Assembly: GCA_964493505.1 (NCBI GenBank)
Contig: CAZBNP010000005.1
Span: 1 to 64,000 of the forward strand
Direction of reading: 5' to 3'
DNA length: 64,000 bases
Source: Chryseosolibacter sp964493505
GTDB lineage: Bacteria > Bacteroidota > Bacteroidia > Cytophagales > Cyclobacteriaceae
In this document: positions 51,588 to 60,423 of the stretch, piece after piece
Layout of the letters: the number at the start of each line of letters is the position of its first letter
How positions within the stretch are numbered: position 1 is the first letter of the stretch
Position numbers and translations under genes: made by a program
The notes under the pieces: model-generated
The model's input: the letters and a program-made list of their open reading frames with translations, nothing else
Told to the model about the DNA's origin: nothing
Database searches by the model: none

Positions 51588-51627
51588 AACTACAGAAACT
51601 TCAATCATATCAAAAGTTTCCACAGTT
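51588..51627. promoter_or_regulatory. Inverted repeat, candidate TetR operator
   Basis: AACTACAGAAACTT (51588-51601) and AAGTTTCCACAGTT (51614-51627) match as an inverted repeat at 11 of 14 positions, separated by 12 bp. It lies 9 bp before the TetR ATG in the only intergenic region of the operon. The size and place suit a dimeric TetR repressor. Confidence 0.55.
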
Positions 51628-51701
51628 TCCTCTAACGGTTGCAGCCTCCTTTTGGTTGACACAACACCCTTTTTTTTTGATCATTTTTTTGCTGTGGGAA
51701 T

Positions 51702-52055
51702 TCAAACGTTTGAAGACGCCTTTGGCGGCGTATCCTTCCCGCCCGGAGAGCACCACTTCTCACGCATCTTTTGCTTGAAGCGCTCGCGCTCCTCCGGTGA
51801 CATCGATGAGAATTTTTCGTAGTACCTGTTATTCCACTTGTGCCGGCCGCCACATCGGCCGCGACCACCCCAACCGCCACCGAATAGGATCTTCGCCAAC
51901 GCAAACAGACCGAGCGCCTGCCAGAAAGAGATCTGCGCGCCATTGAACAGCACCGGCACCAACCAATTCCACAACCCCATCACCACGAAGCCAACTACCA
52001 GCAACCCAACCATCCCCACCAGGATGATTAATGTTATTTTCTTAATCTTATTCAT
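51702..52055 (-). CDS. Small membrane protein linked to the ECF sigma gene
   Basis: 117 residues. Two hydrophobic segments (LIILVGMVGLLVVGFVVMGLW and FWQALGLFALAKILFG) are followed by a Gly/Cys/His-rich linker (GGGWGGRGRCGGRHKWNN) and a basic charged tail (SSMSPEERERFKQKMREKW) that looks like a short Spy/CpxP-type helix. It is 65 bp downstream of the sigma gene in the same direction and probably co-transcribed. An anti-sigma or stress-sensing role is possible from position only. It has no recognised family. Confidence 0.65.
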   Translation of the reverse strand: MNKIKKITLIILVGMVGLLVVGFVVMGLWNWLVPVLFNGAQISFWQALGLFALAKILFGGGWGGRGRCGGRHKWNNRYYEKFSSMSPEERERFKQKMREKWCSPGGKDTPPKASSNV

Positions 52056-52120
52056 ATCATTTATTTGACATCAATCCTGCTCCTACGTGCCCTATTCAAT
52101 ATCTCCCAATACCCCGGAAC

Positions 52121-52675
52121 TCACATGTCTTCATACAACGCCTGCAACTTCCTCCTCAGCGCCAGGATAGCGTAGCGCTTTCGCGATAACAGCGTATTGA
52201 TCGAGACACCGGTTTCCTCCGCTATCTCCCGAAAACTGCGGTCTTCCATTTCATTGAGGATGAATATCTCACGCTGTTCGGCCGGCAGCTCATCAAGCGC
52301 CTCCATAATAGCGGCCCAGATCACTTCGCGAAACATCGTGTCTTCCGGCGTATTGCCGAGATCGGGGAGAATTTCCGCCAGTGTTATCGGAAGATCATCT
52401 TCCGACCCCGCCTGCCACCCCAGGTCTGCACGTTGAGGGCGCAAGGAATCGCGGCGGTACTTGTCTATGATCTTGTTTCGGGCAACCGAAAACAACCATG
52501 ATGTCACCCGGTCTAGCGACGATATAGTGTCGTAGCCAGCGACAAACTGAAAAAAGACATCCTGAAGAATATCCTCGGCCTCTTCCAAAGACGATACACG
52601 GTTCCGTATGAAGGCCAGAAGCCGGTCTTTCTCTTTCAGAAAAGTCTGTTCTTTTGCTTGCATGGCCAGATCCAT
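52121..52675 (-). CDS. ECF RNA polymerase sigma factor
   Basis: 184 residues. Region 2 (LAFIRNRVSSLEEAEDILQDVFFQFVAGY and the later TSWLFSVARNKIIDKYRR) and region 4 (ALDELPAEQREIFILNEMEDRSFREIAEETGVSINTLLSRKRYA) are complete. It recruits RNA polymerase to a dedicated promoter set. No classic FecR-type anti-sigma gene adjoins; the only operon partner is the small membrane protein downstream. Confidence 0.93.
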   Translation of the reverse strand: MDLAMQAKEQTFLKEKDRLLAFIRNRVSSLEEAEDILQDVFFQFVAGYDTISSLDRVTSWLFSVARNKIIDKYRRDSLRPQRADLGWQAGSEDDLPITLAEILPDLGNTPEDTMFREVIWAAIMEALDELPAEQREIFILNEMEDRSFREIAEETGVSINTLLSRKRYAILALRRKLQALYEDM

Positions 52676-52797
52676 CGCGCGCTGTTTAGGTACAAAGACG
52701 GTGACGGGGTATATTTATTCTATAAAAGCTTAAATTTTCACAAAAGTTTAGGAGCCAGCACTTCCATCCAGCCAGACAAAGGGCATTACGAGACCAA

Positions 52798-53604
52798 ATG
52801 ATCCAGGAAAGCTTCATCCACTATCGCGCGAACCTGCTGCACTACGTTAAGGCTGGTAACGGAAAACACCCGCTGCTGGTTATACATGGTTTCGGTCAGG
52901 ATCACACTTTATACATGCCACTGGTGAAATCGCTTTCACCTATATACACGCTCTATATTATCGACCTGTTCTTCCATGGCAAGAGCGAGTGGAACGAAAG
53001 GGAACGTCCGGTGCAAAAATCCGACTGGAACAACTTCCTAGGCACACTCCTGCTGGAACAAAACATAGACACCTTTTCTATAATGGCCTACAGCCTCGGA
53101 GGAAAATTTGCCTTTGCCACGCTGGAGGGATTCCCTGAGCGGATAAAAAAACTCTTTCTCCTCGCGCCTGACGGCATCAGGACCAGCCCCTGGTACCGTT
53201 TGGCGACCTATCCCACTGTGTCGCGCAGGATATTCAAAAGTATGATCAAACGACACAACCGCTTTTTATGGATCGCCCGTCGTCTCAGTGAGTCAAAACT
53301 CCTCGACAAAGGGGTTATCCGCTTTGCCGATCGACAGATGAATTCGGAGGAAGGGCGACGAAGGGTTTATGCTTCCTGGGTGATGTTTCGACATCTGAGC
53401 TCAGATATGAAGCACATCGGCGAACTTATAAATATGAACGGCATACAGCTGACTGTCATCGTGGGGAAGCACGATAAGGTGGTGCGCCCGGCCTACATGA
53501 ACCGTCTGCTAAAACACGTCAGAGACTACAAACTTGAGATGCTGGAGAGCGGCCATACCGGGTTGGTGCGGGAAGCGCTACCGCTGCTGATGGTCGACAA
53601 GTGA
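52798..53604 (+). CDS. Alpha/beta hydrolase
   Basis: 268 residues. The oxyanion-hole motif is LLVIHGFGQDHTLY, the nucleophile elbow is SIMAYSLGGKFAFATL (Ser in S-x-G-G form), the acid is in VIVGKHDKVVRPAYM and the histidine in MLESGHTGLVREA. The catalytic triad is complete. Substrate unknown. It is divergent from the sigma gene and 133 bp before purL. Confidence 0.92.
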   Translation: MIQESFIHYRANLLHYVKAGNGKHPLLVIHGFGQDHTLYMPLVKSLSPIYTLYIIDLFFHGKSEWNERERPVQKSDWNNFLGTLLLEQNIDTFSIMAYSLGGKFAFATLEGFPERIKKLFLLAPDGIRTSPWYRLATYPTVSRRIFKSMIKRHNRFLWIARRLSESKLLDKGVIRFADRQMNSEEGRRRVYASWVMFRHLSSDMKHIGELINMNGIQLTVIVGKHDKVVRPAYMNRLLKHVRDYKLEMLESGHTGLVREALPLLMVDK

Positions 53605-53737
53605 AGAGATATCCCTTGCGAGATGACACACGGCCGATCGAACGGGAGCATTTTGGAGAAACCTACACGTATTTTTGTATTTTCCTGATCAAATAGTGCA
53701 AAATGCTCGTATTTTTGCGGCGCAATCCACTCACCTG

Positions 53738-56700
53738 ATGATTTTATTCTTTCGAAAAAATGCCACCATCGTCTACAGCGTCGGTGCAGAGCAATCTTTG
53801 CAGGCCGCTGATATCCTGAAACTAAAATGGCTCTTTGGGGAAGCTGAGCCACAGGATGCCAAAGCACTTCCCGGTCTTTTCATCGGGCCGCGCAAGGAAA
53901 TGATCACCCCCTGGAGTACCAACGCCGTGGAGATCACTCAAACCATGGGCATCCGGGGCATCCAGCGGATTGAAGAATTCAGGGAGGTACGTGATACCCA
54001 CGCACATCACGACGAAATGCTTGAAATGCTTTACGAAGGACTGGATCAGTCGTTATACACGATTCATCACCAGCCGGAAGAAATAATCGAGATCGACGAT
54101 CTTGCCACTTACAATAAAAACGAAGGTCTGGCACTTAGCGACGAAGAGATCCGCTATCTGGAAGATGTTTCCCGCCAACTCGACCGTAAACTCACCGACA
54201 GCGAGGTGTTTGGTTTTTCCCAGGTGAATTCAGAACACTCCCGCCACAAGATATTCAACGGGACTTTTATCATCGACGGGGAGCAAAAACAGAAAACGCT
54301 GTTTCAGCTGATCAAAGAAACATCGAAAGCAAATCCCAACTTTCTCGTCAGTGCGTATAAAGATAACGTAGCCTTCTTCCGCGGACCGACGCTTGAACAG
54401 TTCGCGCCGAAGAAACAGGACGGTCCTGATTATTTTGTGATCGAAGATTTTGAGTCTGTCATCTCGCTGAAAGCCGAGACGCATAATTTCCCCACGACAG
54501 TAGAGCCATTTAACGGAGCGGCTACTGGTTCAGGTGGGGAGATCCGCGACCGCCTTGCGGGCGGAAAAGGCTCGCTTCCACTTGCCGGTACCGCCGTGTA
54601 TATCACCTCCTACCCACGGCTGGAAGGTGGCCGGACCTGGGAAAAGAAATTCCCCGGACGGAAATGGCTGTACCAGACACCCGAAGAAATTCTGTTGAAG
54701 GCTTCTGACGGCGCCTCCGATTTTGGCAACAAGTTCGGACAACCCCTCATCGGCGGAAGTGTGCTCACATTCGAACACTTTGAGGGCGATAAGAAGTACG
54801 GCTTCGACAAGGTCATCATGCTGGCGGGCGGCGTCGGCTATGGCAAGCAACAGGATAGTCAGAAAGAACACCTGAGCCCCGGCGACAAGATCGTCGTGCT
54901 CGGAGGAGACAACTACCGCATAGGTATGGGCGGCGGCGCCGTATCATCAGTCGCGACGGGCGAATACGCGAATGCAATCGAACTCAACGCCATTCAGCGA
55001 TCCAATCCCGAGATGCAGAAGCGCGTCATGAACTCAATCCGCGCAATGGTAGAATCGGGCAACAATCCGATCATCACCATTCACGACCACGGCGCAGGCG
55101 GCCACCTCAATTGCCTCTCCGAATTACTGGAAGAAACCGGAGGAATAATCGAACTCGACAAACTACCCATCGGCGATCCTACCCTTTCGGATAAAGAGAT
55201 CATCAGCAATGAATCGCAGGAGCGGATGGGAATCGGCATTAAGCAACGGGATCTCGACACCCTCCGCCGCGTGTCGGAACGCGAGCGCGCGCCATTCTAT
55301 GTAGTCGGTGAAGCAACCGGAGATCATCGCCTGGTATTCAGACGCAGCGGCCTGCCTCAACAGCCAGTCTCGCTCGACGTCGCACACCTCTTCGGCTCTT
55401 CGCCCAAGACGATACTGCAGGACTCGACGCTGAAAACAAATTTCGCGGCGGTAGAATACGACGCGACAAAGTTTGTTCATTATCTCGAACAGGTCCTTCA
55501 ACTCGAAGCCGTAGCCTGCAAAGACTGGCTTACCAATAAAGTTGATCGTTCGGTAAGCGGAAGAGTAGCCACGCAGCAGACATGCGGCCCGATACAATTG
55601 CCCTTGAACAATGTCGGTGTGATGGCGCTTGATTTCACAAGTCATAAAGGTGTGGCCACAGCGATCGGTCATGCCCCCGGCGCCGCGTTGGCCGATCCGG
55701 TCGCAGGGAGCAAGCTGGCAATAGCGGAAGCGTTAACCAACATCATATTCGCTCCACTTTCCCACGGGCTGCGCGGTGTTTCGCTCAGCGCGAACTGGAT
55801 GTGGCCGTCGAAAAACCGGGGAGAAGATGCCCGCCTTTACCGGGCGGTAGAAGCGGTAGGTGAATTCGCGATCCATCTCGGCATCAACATTCCGACGGGA
55901 AAGGATTCATTGTCTATGACGCAGAAATACCCCGACGGAGAAGTAGTGATCGCTCCCGGAACGGTCATCATTTCCGCGGCCGCTGAGGTCGAAGACATCA
56001 GAAATACAGTTACACCCGCGCTTCACCCAATCGCGGGATCAAGGATTGTTTACATCGACTTCTCGAAAGACCGCCGAAAACTCGGTGGCAGCAGCTTTGC
56101 CCAGGTGTTGAATCTCGTCGGAAACGAGGTGCCGACAATCACAGACGACACGTACTTCAAACAGGCGTTCGACGCTGTTCAGGAGCTGATTCGGGAAGGC
56201 AAGGTACTCGCCGGCCATGATATCTCAGAAGGCGGACTGATCACGGCACTTCTTGAAATGACGTTTTCTGTTCCAGGCGTGGGAATGAATCTCGGGCTGA
56301 ATGCCGGCAGTGACGATCTGACCACCATGTTGTTCAGTGAAAATCCCGGCGTGATCCTTCAGGTTTCTGATAGAGACGCGGTGCTTCACATGCTCGGCCA
56401 AAATAATATCGATGCTGTGGTACTCGGAGAAGTCACCACGGAGCGAATCATGCAGATCGATTCCCTTGAAGGCACTCTGTCTCTCAACATCGACGAGCTT
56501 CGCGACACGTGGTACAGGACGTCGTACCTGCTCGACAGCAAACAGCGCCCGGAGGCGCTCGCCGAGCAGCGCTTCAAAAATTACAAGCACCAGAAACTGG
56601 AGTATATCTTCCCGGCTTCGTTCGATGGACAGCTCAAAACATATAACATCGACCGGAGTCGCCGGAAGCCCACCGGGTTGCGTGCAGCGATCATCCGCGA

Positions 56701-57433
56701 AAAGGGAGTGAACGGCGACCGCGAAATGGCGTACGCCCTGTATCTCGCCGGCTTCGACGTAAAGGATGTGCACATGACAGACCTTGTCGCCGGGCGGGAA
56801 GACCTCACTGACGTACAGATGATTGTGTTCGTAGGAGGTTTCTCAAATTCGGATGTACTGGGATCAGCCAAAGGCTGGGCCGGCGCATTCCTGTACAACC
56901 CAAAGGCGAAACAAACGCTTGAGAATTTCTACAAAAGAACCGACACCCTCACGCTCGGTGTATGCAACGGATGCCAGCTCATGATGGAACTCGGACTGGT
57001 CTATCCGGAGTGGAAGGATCATCCGCGAATGCATCACAATGCGTCGGGTAAGTTCGAGTCTATCTTTGTCAATGTGTCTATCCCTGAAAACAATTCGGTG
57101 ATGCTGAGATCCCTGGCCGGGACGCGACTGGGTGTCTGGGTTGCTCATGGTGAAGGGCGGTTTGATCTTCCGCCGGATCGCAGTCTTTACCATATTGCAG
57201 CCACTTATTCGCACGAGGGTTATCCCGGAACACCGTCGGGGTCTTCCTTTTCAACCGCGGCACTGGTTTCAAAAGACGGTCGCCACCTGGCGATCATGCC
57301 ACACATTGAACGATCGTTGTTTAACTGGAATTGGCCCTATTATCCCGCGGATCAAAAAGGGAACGAAATTTCACCGTGGATCGAGGCGTTTGTCAACGCC
57401 CGGGAATGGGTCAAAAAGAACGACAAGCAATAA
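53738..57433 (+). CDS. purL: Phosphoribosylformylglycinamidine synthase
   Basis: About 1231 residues, the large single-chain PurL of purine synthesis, converting FGAR to FGAM with ATP and glutamine. It has an N-terminal domain, two AIRS-like ATP domains (SLKAETHNFPTTVEPFNGAATGSGGEIRDR and IGMGGGAVSSVATG), and a C-terminal glutaminase with LTLGVCNGCQLMMELG (nucleophile Cys) and RFDLPPDRSLYHI. I chose the ATG at 53738 because the upstream frame (from a TTG at 53675) contains -7-like DNA. Two copies of CGTATTTTTG precede it, at 53668-53677 and 53708-53717. Confidence 0.96.
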   Translation: MILFFRKNATIVYSVGAEQSLQAADILKLKWLFGEAEPQDAKALPGLFIGPRKEMITPWSTNAVEITQTMGIRGIQRIEEFREVRDTHAHHDEMLEMLYEGLDQSLYTIHHQPEEIIEIDDLATYNKNEGLALSDEEIRYLEDVSRQLDRKLTDSEVFGFSQVNSEHSRHKIFNGTFIIDGEQKQKTLFQLIKETSKANPNFLVSAYKDNVAFFRGPTLEQFAPKKQDGPDYFVIEDFESVISLKAETHNFPTTVEPFNGAATGSGGEIRDRLAGGKGSLPLAGTAVYITSYPRLEGGRTWEKKFPGRKWLYQTPEEILLKASDGASDFGNKFGQPLIGGSVLTFEHFEGDKKYGFDKVIMLAGGVGYGKQQDSQKEHLSPGDKIVVLGGDNYRIGMGGGAVSSVATGEYANAIELNAIQRSNPEMQKRVMNSIRAMVESGNNPIITIHDHGAGGHLNCLSELLEETGGIIELDKLPIGDPTLSDKEIISNESQERMGIGIKQRDLDTLRRVSERERAPFYVVGEATGDHRLVFRRSGLPQQPVSLDVAHLFGSSPKTILQDSTLKTNFAAVEYDATKFVHYLEQVLQLEAVACKDWLTNKVDRSVSGRVATQQTCGPIQLPLNNVGVMALDFTSHKGVATAIGHAPGAALADPVAGSKLAIAEALTNIIFAPLSHGLRGVSLSANWMWPSKNRGEDARLYRAVEAVGEFAIHLGINIPTGKDSLSMTQKYPDGEVVIAPGTVIISAAAEVEDIRNTVTPALHPIAGSRIVYIDFSKDRRKLGGSSFAQVLNLVGNEVPTITDDTYFKQAFDAVQELIREGKVLAGHDISEGGLITALLEMTFSVPGVGMNLGLNAGSDDLTTMLFSENPGVILQVSDRDAVLHMLGQNNIDAVVLGEVTTERIMQIDSLEGTLSLNIDELRDTWYRTSYLLDSKQRPEALAEQRFKNYKHQKLEYIFPASFDGQLKTYNIDRSRRKPTGLRAAIIREKGVNGDREMAYALYLAGFDVKDVHMTDLVAGREDLTDVQMIVFVGGFSNSDVLGSAKGWAGAFLYNPKAKQTLENFYKRTDTLTLGVCNGCQLMMELGLVYPEWKDHPRMHHNASGKFESIFVNVSIPENNSVMLRSLAGTRLGVWVAHGEGRFDLPPDRSLYHIAATYSHEGYPGTPSGSSFSTAALVSKDGRHLAIMPHIERSLFNWNWPYYPADQKGNEISPWIEAFVNAREWVKKNDKQ

Positions 57434-57641
57434 ACGCCCGCCGTATAGCGGGTATCCGGCGGCTGGGTACAGTTTTCTATCAAAAAAGGTTGCCTGACTT
57501 CTTGCCAGCCTTCCATTGTTTCGACCGGAAATCAAATTGCCGTTCTGAAAAATCAGTGTATGCAAAGGTTTCCAGCTATTCTGAACGCTGAATTGATTTT
57601 TTAGGCTATATTCAAATCGTGATTTAACGACTTGTTGACTT

Positions 57642-58223
57642 ATGAAGAAACTGTTCACCCCCCTTTGGCTGATGGCTTTAATCGGGCTTGCATCATGCCT
57701 GGGTTACAAGGAACTCCCTGTTGAATACGACTATAGCTATAAAGGGAATTTCAAGAAATACCGCACTTTCGATATTATGAAACCAGCGGGCCTCAATGAT
57801 ACCACAATGGTAAACGACCTGATCGAACGGTCGATCATTGCGCGGATGAAATTCCTCGGTTATCGCCAGGCGGCGAATAAACCTCACCTGATCATCGGAT
57901 TCAAGATGTTTTCAGACAGCCTCAAATTCAACGGCTATAATCAACCCGATATTGAAGAGTGGGTGCGCAATCAAAAAGAGGATCTGGAATACGATCCACA
58001 AAAATTCACGCTGAATACTGGTACGCTGCTGATCCAGTTTTACGACCGGCGCCAGAACCGGTCTATCTGGCAGGGCTATGCCACCACGATGTACGGCAGT
58101 ATCGATTTCAACAACTCCCGGCACCTTAGAAACGCCGTGATCTCGATTCTCGACAAGTATCGTTTCTGGGCCGAAGGTTTTCTGGAAAACGGCGGTAATC
58201 TCGCGCAGGATCAGGAACTCTGA
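57642..58223 (+). CDS. DUF4136 lipoprotein
   Basis: 193 residues. A lipoprotein signal (LFTPLWLMALIGLASCLG, lipobox LASC) is followed by a DUF4136 domain: VEYDYSYKGNFKKYRTFDIM, LIERSIIARMKFLGYRQAANKPHLIIGFKMFSD, LLIQFYDRRQNRSIWQGYAT and AVISILDKYRF. Function is unknown. The 208 bp between purL and this gene hold a GC-rich inverted repeat (CCGCCG/CGGCGG at about 57440-57463) that could be a weak terminator and nothing else clear. Confidence 0.88.
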   Translation: MKKLFTPLWLMALIGLASCLGYKELPVEYDYSYKGNFKKYRTFDIMKPAGLNDTTMVNDLIERSIIARMKFLGYRQAANKPHLIIGFKMFSDSLKFNGYNQPDIEEWVRNQKEDLEYDPQKFTLNTGTLLIQFYDRRQNRSIWQGYATTMYGSIDFNNSRHLRNAVISILDKYRFWAEGFLENGGNLAQDQEL

Positions 58224-58225
58224 TA

Positions 58226-58255
58226 TTGCCTTTCTAAAAAATACTTTTACCTTTG
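58226..58255 (+). promoter_or_regulatory. Candidate promoter for tRNA-Gln
   Basis: TTG at 58226-58228, a 19-bp spacer and TACCTTTG at 58248-58255, an exact match to TAnnTTTG. Transcription would start about 100 bp before the tRNA, so a leader of that length is processed off. Confidence 0.6.
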
Positions 58256-58364
58256 CAGTCCAAAATCGCGCTTTCGGGCCTGATTTTGGCGGAACAGCTC
58301 CGTTTTTCGCATTCGTAGCGTGAGACAGGCAAGCGTTTTTAGGGATTTTGAACTTGCAGGATAT

Positions 58365-58437
58365 TGTCCGATGGTGTAACTGGCAACACGCCTGATTTTG
58401 ATTCAGGAAAGTCCAGGTTCGAGCCCTGGTCGGACAA
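58365..58437 (+). tRNA. tRNA-Gln (anticodon TTG)
   Basis: 73 nt with a 7-bp acceptor stem TGTCCGA/TCGGACA, a D-arm, an anticodon stem CCTGA/TCAGG around TTTTGAT (anticodon TTG), and a T-arm TCCAGGTTCGAGCCCTGG. A3' of the acceptor is the discriminator. CCA is not encoded. Confidence 0.95.
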
Positions 58438-58441
58438 CCCG

Positions 58442-58477
58442 AAAAATCCCGTTCATAGACGTGAACGGGATTTTTTA
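58442..58477 (+). terminator. Rho-independent terminator after tRNA-Gln
   Basis: A stem AATCCCGTTCA / TGAACGGGATT with a TAGACG loop and a T6 run directly after it, 5 bp past the tRNA. Confidence 0.88.
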
Positions 58478-58529
58478 TTTGATTAGTCAACGATCCCGGT
58501 GGATTGTTGAATAAACCGCGATTTAAATA

Positions 58530-59459
58530 ATGGCTGTTAAAATCTTCAGTGGCAGAGCCACCCAGTATTTGGCAGAAAGAATTGCCGATGCATATGGCGA
58601 GCCTCTGGGTGAGGTAAAGTATCAGCAATTCAGCGATGGGGAGATGTCTCCATTTCTGGCTGAGTCCGTTCGGGGTCATGACGTATTCATTATTCAGTCG
58701 ACATTTGCCCCCGCCGACAACCTATTGGAACTGTTGTTAATGGTGGATGCCGCCAAACGGGCGAGTTCTCACAATGTAAATGTGATCATTCCCTATTTCG
58801 GATACGCGCGCCAGGATCGCAAGGATAAGCCGCGGGTGTCGATCGCGGCCAAATTGATCGCAAATCTGTTGTCGGCTGCAGGTGCTGACAGGATTATGGC
58901 GTGCGACCTTCACGCAGACCAGATCCAGGGCTTTTTCGATATTCCGGTAGACCACCTGGATGGATCGTTCATCTTTGTCCCTTATCTCAAGTCACTGGGA
59001 TTACAGGACATCATGTTCGCCACACCGGATGTCGGCGGTATTAAACGCGCGCGGAACTTCGCTAAGTTCTTCAACGCCGAACTAGCCGTATGCGACAAAT
59101 ACCGGAAAGAAGCCAACAAGATCGAATCAATGCGCCTCATCGGCGAAGTGGAAGGCAAGGATGTCATCCTGGTAGACGACCTGGTCGACACAGCCGGAAC
59201 CATCTGCAAAGCCGCTGCACTGATCAAGGAGAATGGAGCCAAATCGGTCAGAGCGGTGTGTACACACCCCGTATTATCCGGTGAGGCATACGACCGTATA
59301 GAAGAATCGGCGCTGGTGGAAATGGTGGTAACCGATACAATCCCCCTGAGGAACGGGGCATCGAAAATAAAGGTGTTGTCAGTGTCGGATCTGTTCGCGA
59401 AAGCTATCCGGAAAATTCACGACAACGAGTCGATCAGTTCATTATTCATAAAGCTATAG
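58530..59459 (+). CDS. prs: Ribose-phosphate pyrophosphokinase
   Basis: 309 residues making PRPP from ribose 5-phosphate and ATP. KIFSGRATQYLAERIADAYGEPLGE opens it, FSDGEMSPFLAESVRGHDVFIIQ follows, and YFGYARQDRKDKPRVSIAAKL holds the ATP-binding flexible-loop region. The PRPP signature is DVILVDDLVDTAGTICKAA. Length matches the family. Confidence 0.97.
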   Translation: MAVKIFSGRATQYLAERIADAYGEPLGEVKYQQFSDGEMSPFLAESVRGHDVFIIQSTFAPADNLLELLLMVDAAKRASSHNVNVIIPYFGYARQDRKDKPRVSIAAKLIANLLSAAGADRIMACDLHADQIQGFFDIPVDHLDGSFIFVPYLKSLGLQDIMFATPDVGGIKRARNFAKFFNAELAVCDKYRKEANKIESMRLIGEVEGKDVILVDDLVDTAGTICKAAALIKENGAKSVRAVCTHPVLSGEAYDRIEESALVEMVVTDTIPLRNGASKIKVLSVSDLFAKAIRKIHDNESISSLFIKL

Positions 59460-59515
59460 CATCATAGCCAGCTGGCGGCAAAAAAATTAGAAACGTAACA
59501 AACCAATAAATAACC

Positions 59516-60154
59516 ATGAAAACTGTTGAGATTATAGGGTATCGAAGAGCAAATCTCGGCAAGACCGGTTCTCAAAAACTAAGAGACGAAGGTCTGGTGC
59601 CGTGTGTGTTGTATGGAGGAGAAGAACAAATTCATTTCTACTCTCCCATGATTTTATTTCGCGATGTGGTGTACACAAATGAAGCGCATTTCGTGCACCT
59701 CAATATCGAAGGCGAAGAGTGCCAGGCGATTTTACAAGAAGTTCAGTTTCACCCGGTGAGCGAAATTATTCTGCACGCCGACTTCCTCAGGATCGCGGAG
59801 GATAGAAAAATAAAAATGAACATCCCATTGCGACTTGTTGGTGAAGCTCCCGGTGTATTAAAGGGCGGAACATTGGTTCGTAAACGCGCATCGCTGAAAG
59901 TCCATGCATTCCCGAAAGACATGCCTGATCACATCGATATAGATGTAAGCGGGCTGGATTTCCACCACGCCATTAAAGTGAACGATATCAAAGTCGAGAA
60001 CCTGGAGTTCCTCGATCCCGTTCACGCATCCATTGCGGTAGTAGAAGTACCACGGGCTGCAAAAATCCTTGAAGAGGCTGCCGCCGCAGCTCCCGTCGCT
60101 GAAGGCGCAGCCCCTGCTGCCACCGCCCCCGCTGCTGATAAGAAGGGGAAATAG
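59516..60154 (+). CDS. rplY: 50S ribosomal protein L25 (Ctc/TL5 form)
   Basis: 212 residues, the two-domain form. The N-terminal 5S-rRNA-binding domain reads VEIIGYRRANLGKTGSQKLRDEGLVPCVLYGGEEQ, and the C-terminal TL5 domain contains NIPLRLVGEAPGVLKGG and LEFLDPVHASIAVVEVPR. An Ala-rich tail ends in DKKGK. It follows prs by 56 bp and precedes pth, the order usual in bacteria. Confidence 0.96.
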   Translation: MKTVEIIGYRRANLGKTGSQKLRDEGLVPCVLYGGEEQIHFYSPMILFRDVVYTNEAHFVHLNIEGEECQAILQEVQFHPVSEIILHADFLRIAEDRKIKMNIPLRLVGEAPGVLKGGTLVRKRASLKVHAFPKDMPDHIDIDVSGLDFHHAIKVNDIKVENLEFLDPVHASIAVVEVPRAAKILEEAAAAAPVAEGAAPAATAPAADKKGK

Positions 60155-60261
60155 TTTGAAGAAACCACTTTAAAAGTTGACAGTTGACAAAGCAGGTGCT
60201 GTTTGACAGTTGAGGCTTCGCAATTCACGACTGAAGTTTCACGATTAACTGTGAAACGAAA

Positions 60262-60367
60262 GACCCTGAAAGGGGTCGAATATCAATAACCCCAGGTGAG
60301 GAAGCCAAAGGCTTGCGAAACCTGGGGTTAAAAAGGCACATCCTCTCTAACAACCCCGGAGGGGTTG
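60262..60367. repeat. Composite palindromic intergenic repeat (REP/BIME-like)
   Basis: Three palindromes in the 269-bp gap between rplY and pth. Unit A is GACCC...GGGTC (60262-60277). Unit B is AACCCCAGGT (60288-60297) with ACCTGGGGTT (60320-60329), enclosing a second stem AAGCC-AAA-GGCTT (60302-60314). Unit C is CAACCCC-GGA-GGGGTTG (60351-60367). A and C are related (both end GTCGAAT or GTTGAAT) and flank B. I see no promoter or gene in the gap. Confidence 0.7.
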
Positions 60368-60423
60368 AATGTGAAACAATGCTTCCTTTTACCGGACAAC
60401 AATGCCTTTGAACGTTAAACCAA

